From contig NZ_FNRQ01000001.1 of assembly GCF_900107685.1 (NCBI RefSeq), positions 682,001-746,000 on the forward strand: 64,000 nucleotides of DNA, written 5' to 3'. Numbering within the stretch: the first letter of the stretch is position 1; every line of letters starts with the position of its first letter. The DNA is from Paraburkholderia sartisoli. GTDB lineage: Bacteria > Pseudomonadota > Gammaproteobacteria > Burkholderiales > Burkholderiaceae. This document shows positions 63,424 to 64,000 of the stretch, piece after piece. The translations under genes and the position numbers were made by a program. The notes under the pieces were generated by a model. It was not told the DNA's origin. It made no database searches and saw only the letters and a list, made by a program, of their open reading frames with translations.

Positions 63424-64000
63424 TCAGGCGGGGCGGCGGCTGGCGAGCATGTAGTTCACGCTCGTGTCGCTGGCTAGCGCGAAGTGCTTGCTGAGCGGGT
63501 TGTACACGATGCCCTTGATGTCGTCGGTGACGAGGCTCGCGCCGCGCACAAAGCCCGCGAGTTCGGACGGGCGGATGAAGCGCGCGTAGTCGTGCGTGCC
63601 CTTCGGGAGCATGCGCGCAATATATTCCGCGCCGATCACGGCAAAGAGATACGACTTCACGTTGCGGTTGAGCGTGGAGAAAAACACCCAGCCGCCTGGC
63701 TTGACGAGCGTCGCGCACGCGGCCACCACGGCGGCCGGCTCAGGAACGTGTTCGAGCATTTCCATGCAGGTCACGACGTCGTAGGTGGCGGGTTCACGGG
63801 CAGCGAGCGCCTCGGCGGCGATTTCTTCGTAATCTACGGTTACACCGCTTTCAAGACTGTGAAGATCCGCGACGCCCAACGCTTCGCGCGAAAGGTCGAT
63901 ACCCTTGACGTGCGCCCCCATTCCCGCCATCGATTCCGACAGAATGCCGCCGCCGCAACCGATATCCAGCACGCGTTTGCCGGCGAGCGACGCGTGCGCA
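63424..64000 (-). CDS. ubiG: Ubiquinone biosynthesis O-methyltransferase, N-terminus cut by window edge
   Basis: The visible 191 residues are the bulk of UbiG, which methylates two hydroxyl groups in ubiquinone synthesis. The SAM motif [16 protein letters not shown], then [23 protein letters not shown] and [14 protein letters not shown] are all diagnostic. The frame is open to base 64000, so the start codon and roughly 40 residues lie outside. It ends 27 bases before gph. Confidence 0.94.
   Translation of the reverse strand, partial: AHASLAGKRVLDIGCGGGILSESMAGMGAHVKGIDLSREALGVADLHSLESGVTVDYEEIAAEALAAREPATYDVVTCMEMLEHVPEPAAVVAACATLVKPGGWVFFSTLNRNVKSYLFAVIGAEYIARMLPKGTHDYARFIRPSELAGFVRGASLVTDDIKGIVYNPLSKHFALASDTSVNYMLASRRPA

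Overview
The window is high-GC DNA of Burkholderiaceae type, most likely Paraburkholderia, Caballeronia or Burkholderia. The evidence is the gene content (fdsGBAD, xdhABC with guaD, ubiG-gph-ssrA, DUF2968 and DUF4136 proteins), a tmRNA tag reading ANDETFALAA, and dense overlapping ATGA gene junctions. Two genes are cut by the window edges: pepN on the left and ubiG on the right.

Layout. 1-4000: pepN (-), a DUF4136 lipoprotein (+) and a TMEM165/GDT1 manganese exporter (-) whose leader is a yybP-ykoY Mn2+ riboswitch. 4446-20595: a 16-gene, tightly overlapping + strand operon that reads as an aryl polyene (flexirubin/xanthomonadin-like pigment) cluster. It has a chain-length factor, three ketosynthases, two ACPs, ketoreductase, dehydratases, a fused AMP-ligase/dehydratase, a fused GT2/LpxL-type acyltransferase, an aromatic ammonia-lyase, a thioesterase, a LolA-like carrier and an MMPL exporter. 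20636-23762: two paralogous small secreted proteins, a SAM methyltransferase (-) and a flavin halogenase-like oxidoreductase (+), the last two being likely tailoring enzymes. 23763-24821: a gene-free mosaic of inverted repeats, about 90-bp direct repeats and a 20-unit hexamer array. 24822-32458: a purine catabolic operon (xdhA-xdhB-xdhC-deaminase-guaD, -).

32841-48248: ordinary chromosomal genes (dsbB, amidase, CPA2 antiporter, class I glutamine amidotransferase, DUF2968, an unknown basic protein, GNAT, MFS symporter, a TPR-GT9 fusion, an ArsR-CDF metal efflux pair with a clear operator, and an FAD monooxygenase). 48344-54805: the NAD-dependent molybdenum formate dehydrogenase operon fdsGBAD (-) with a divergent regulator; fdsC is absent at this locus. 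54916-55618: two small secreted proteins.

56100-62029: the most unusual locus. A 38-residue peptide gene (leader ending in Gly-Gly, then a CCKCC core) is followed by a strong hairpin, an LpxL-like acyltransferase homologue whose catalytic acid is replaced by Tyr, an HlyD-type adaptor, a C39-peptidase ABC exporter with an intact catalytic set, and a TolC-type outer membrane factor. This is a complete cleave-and-export system for a tiny Cys-rich peptide, possibly one that is acylated. The window closes with tmRNA (ssrA), gph and ubiG, all on the - strand.
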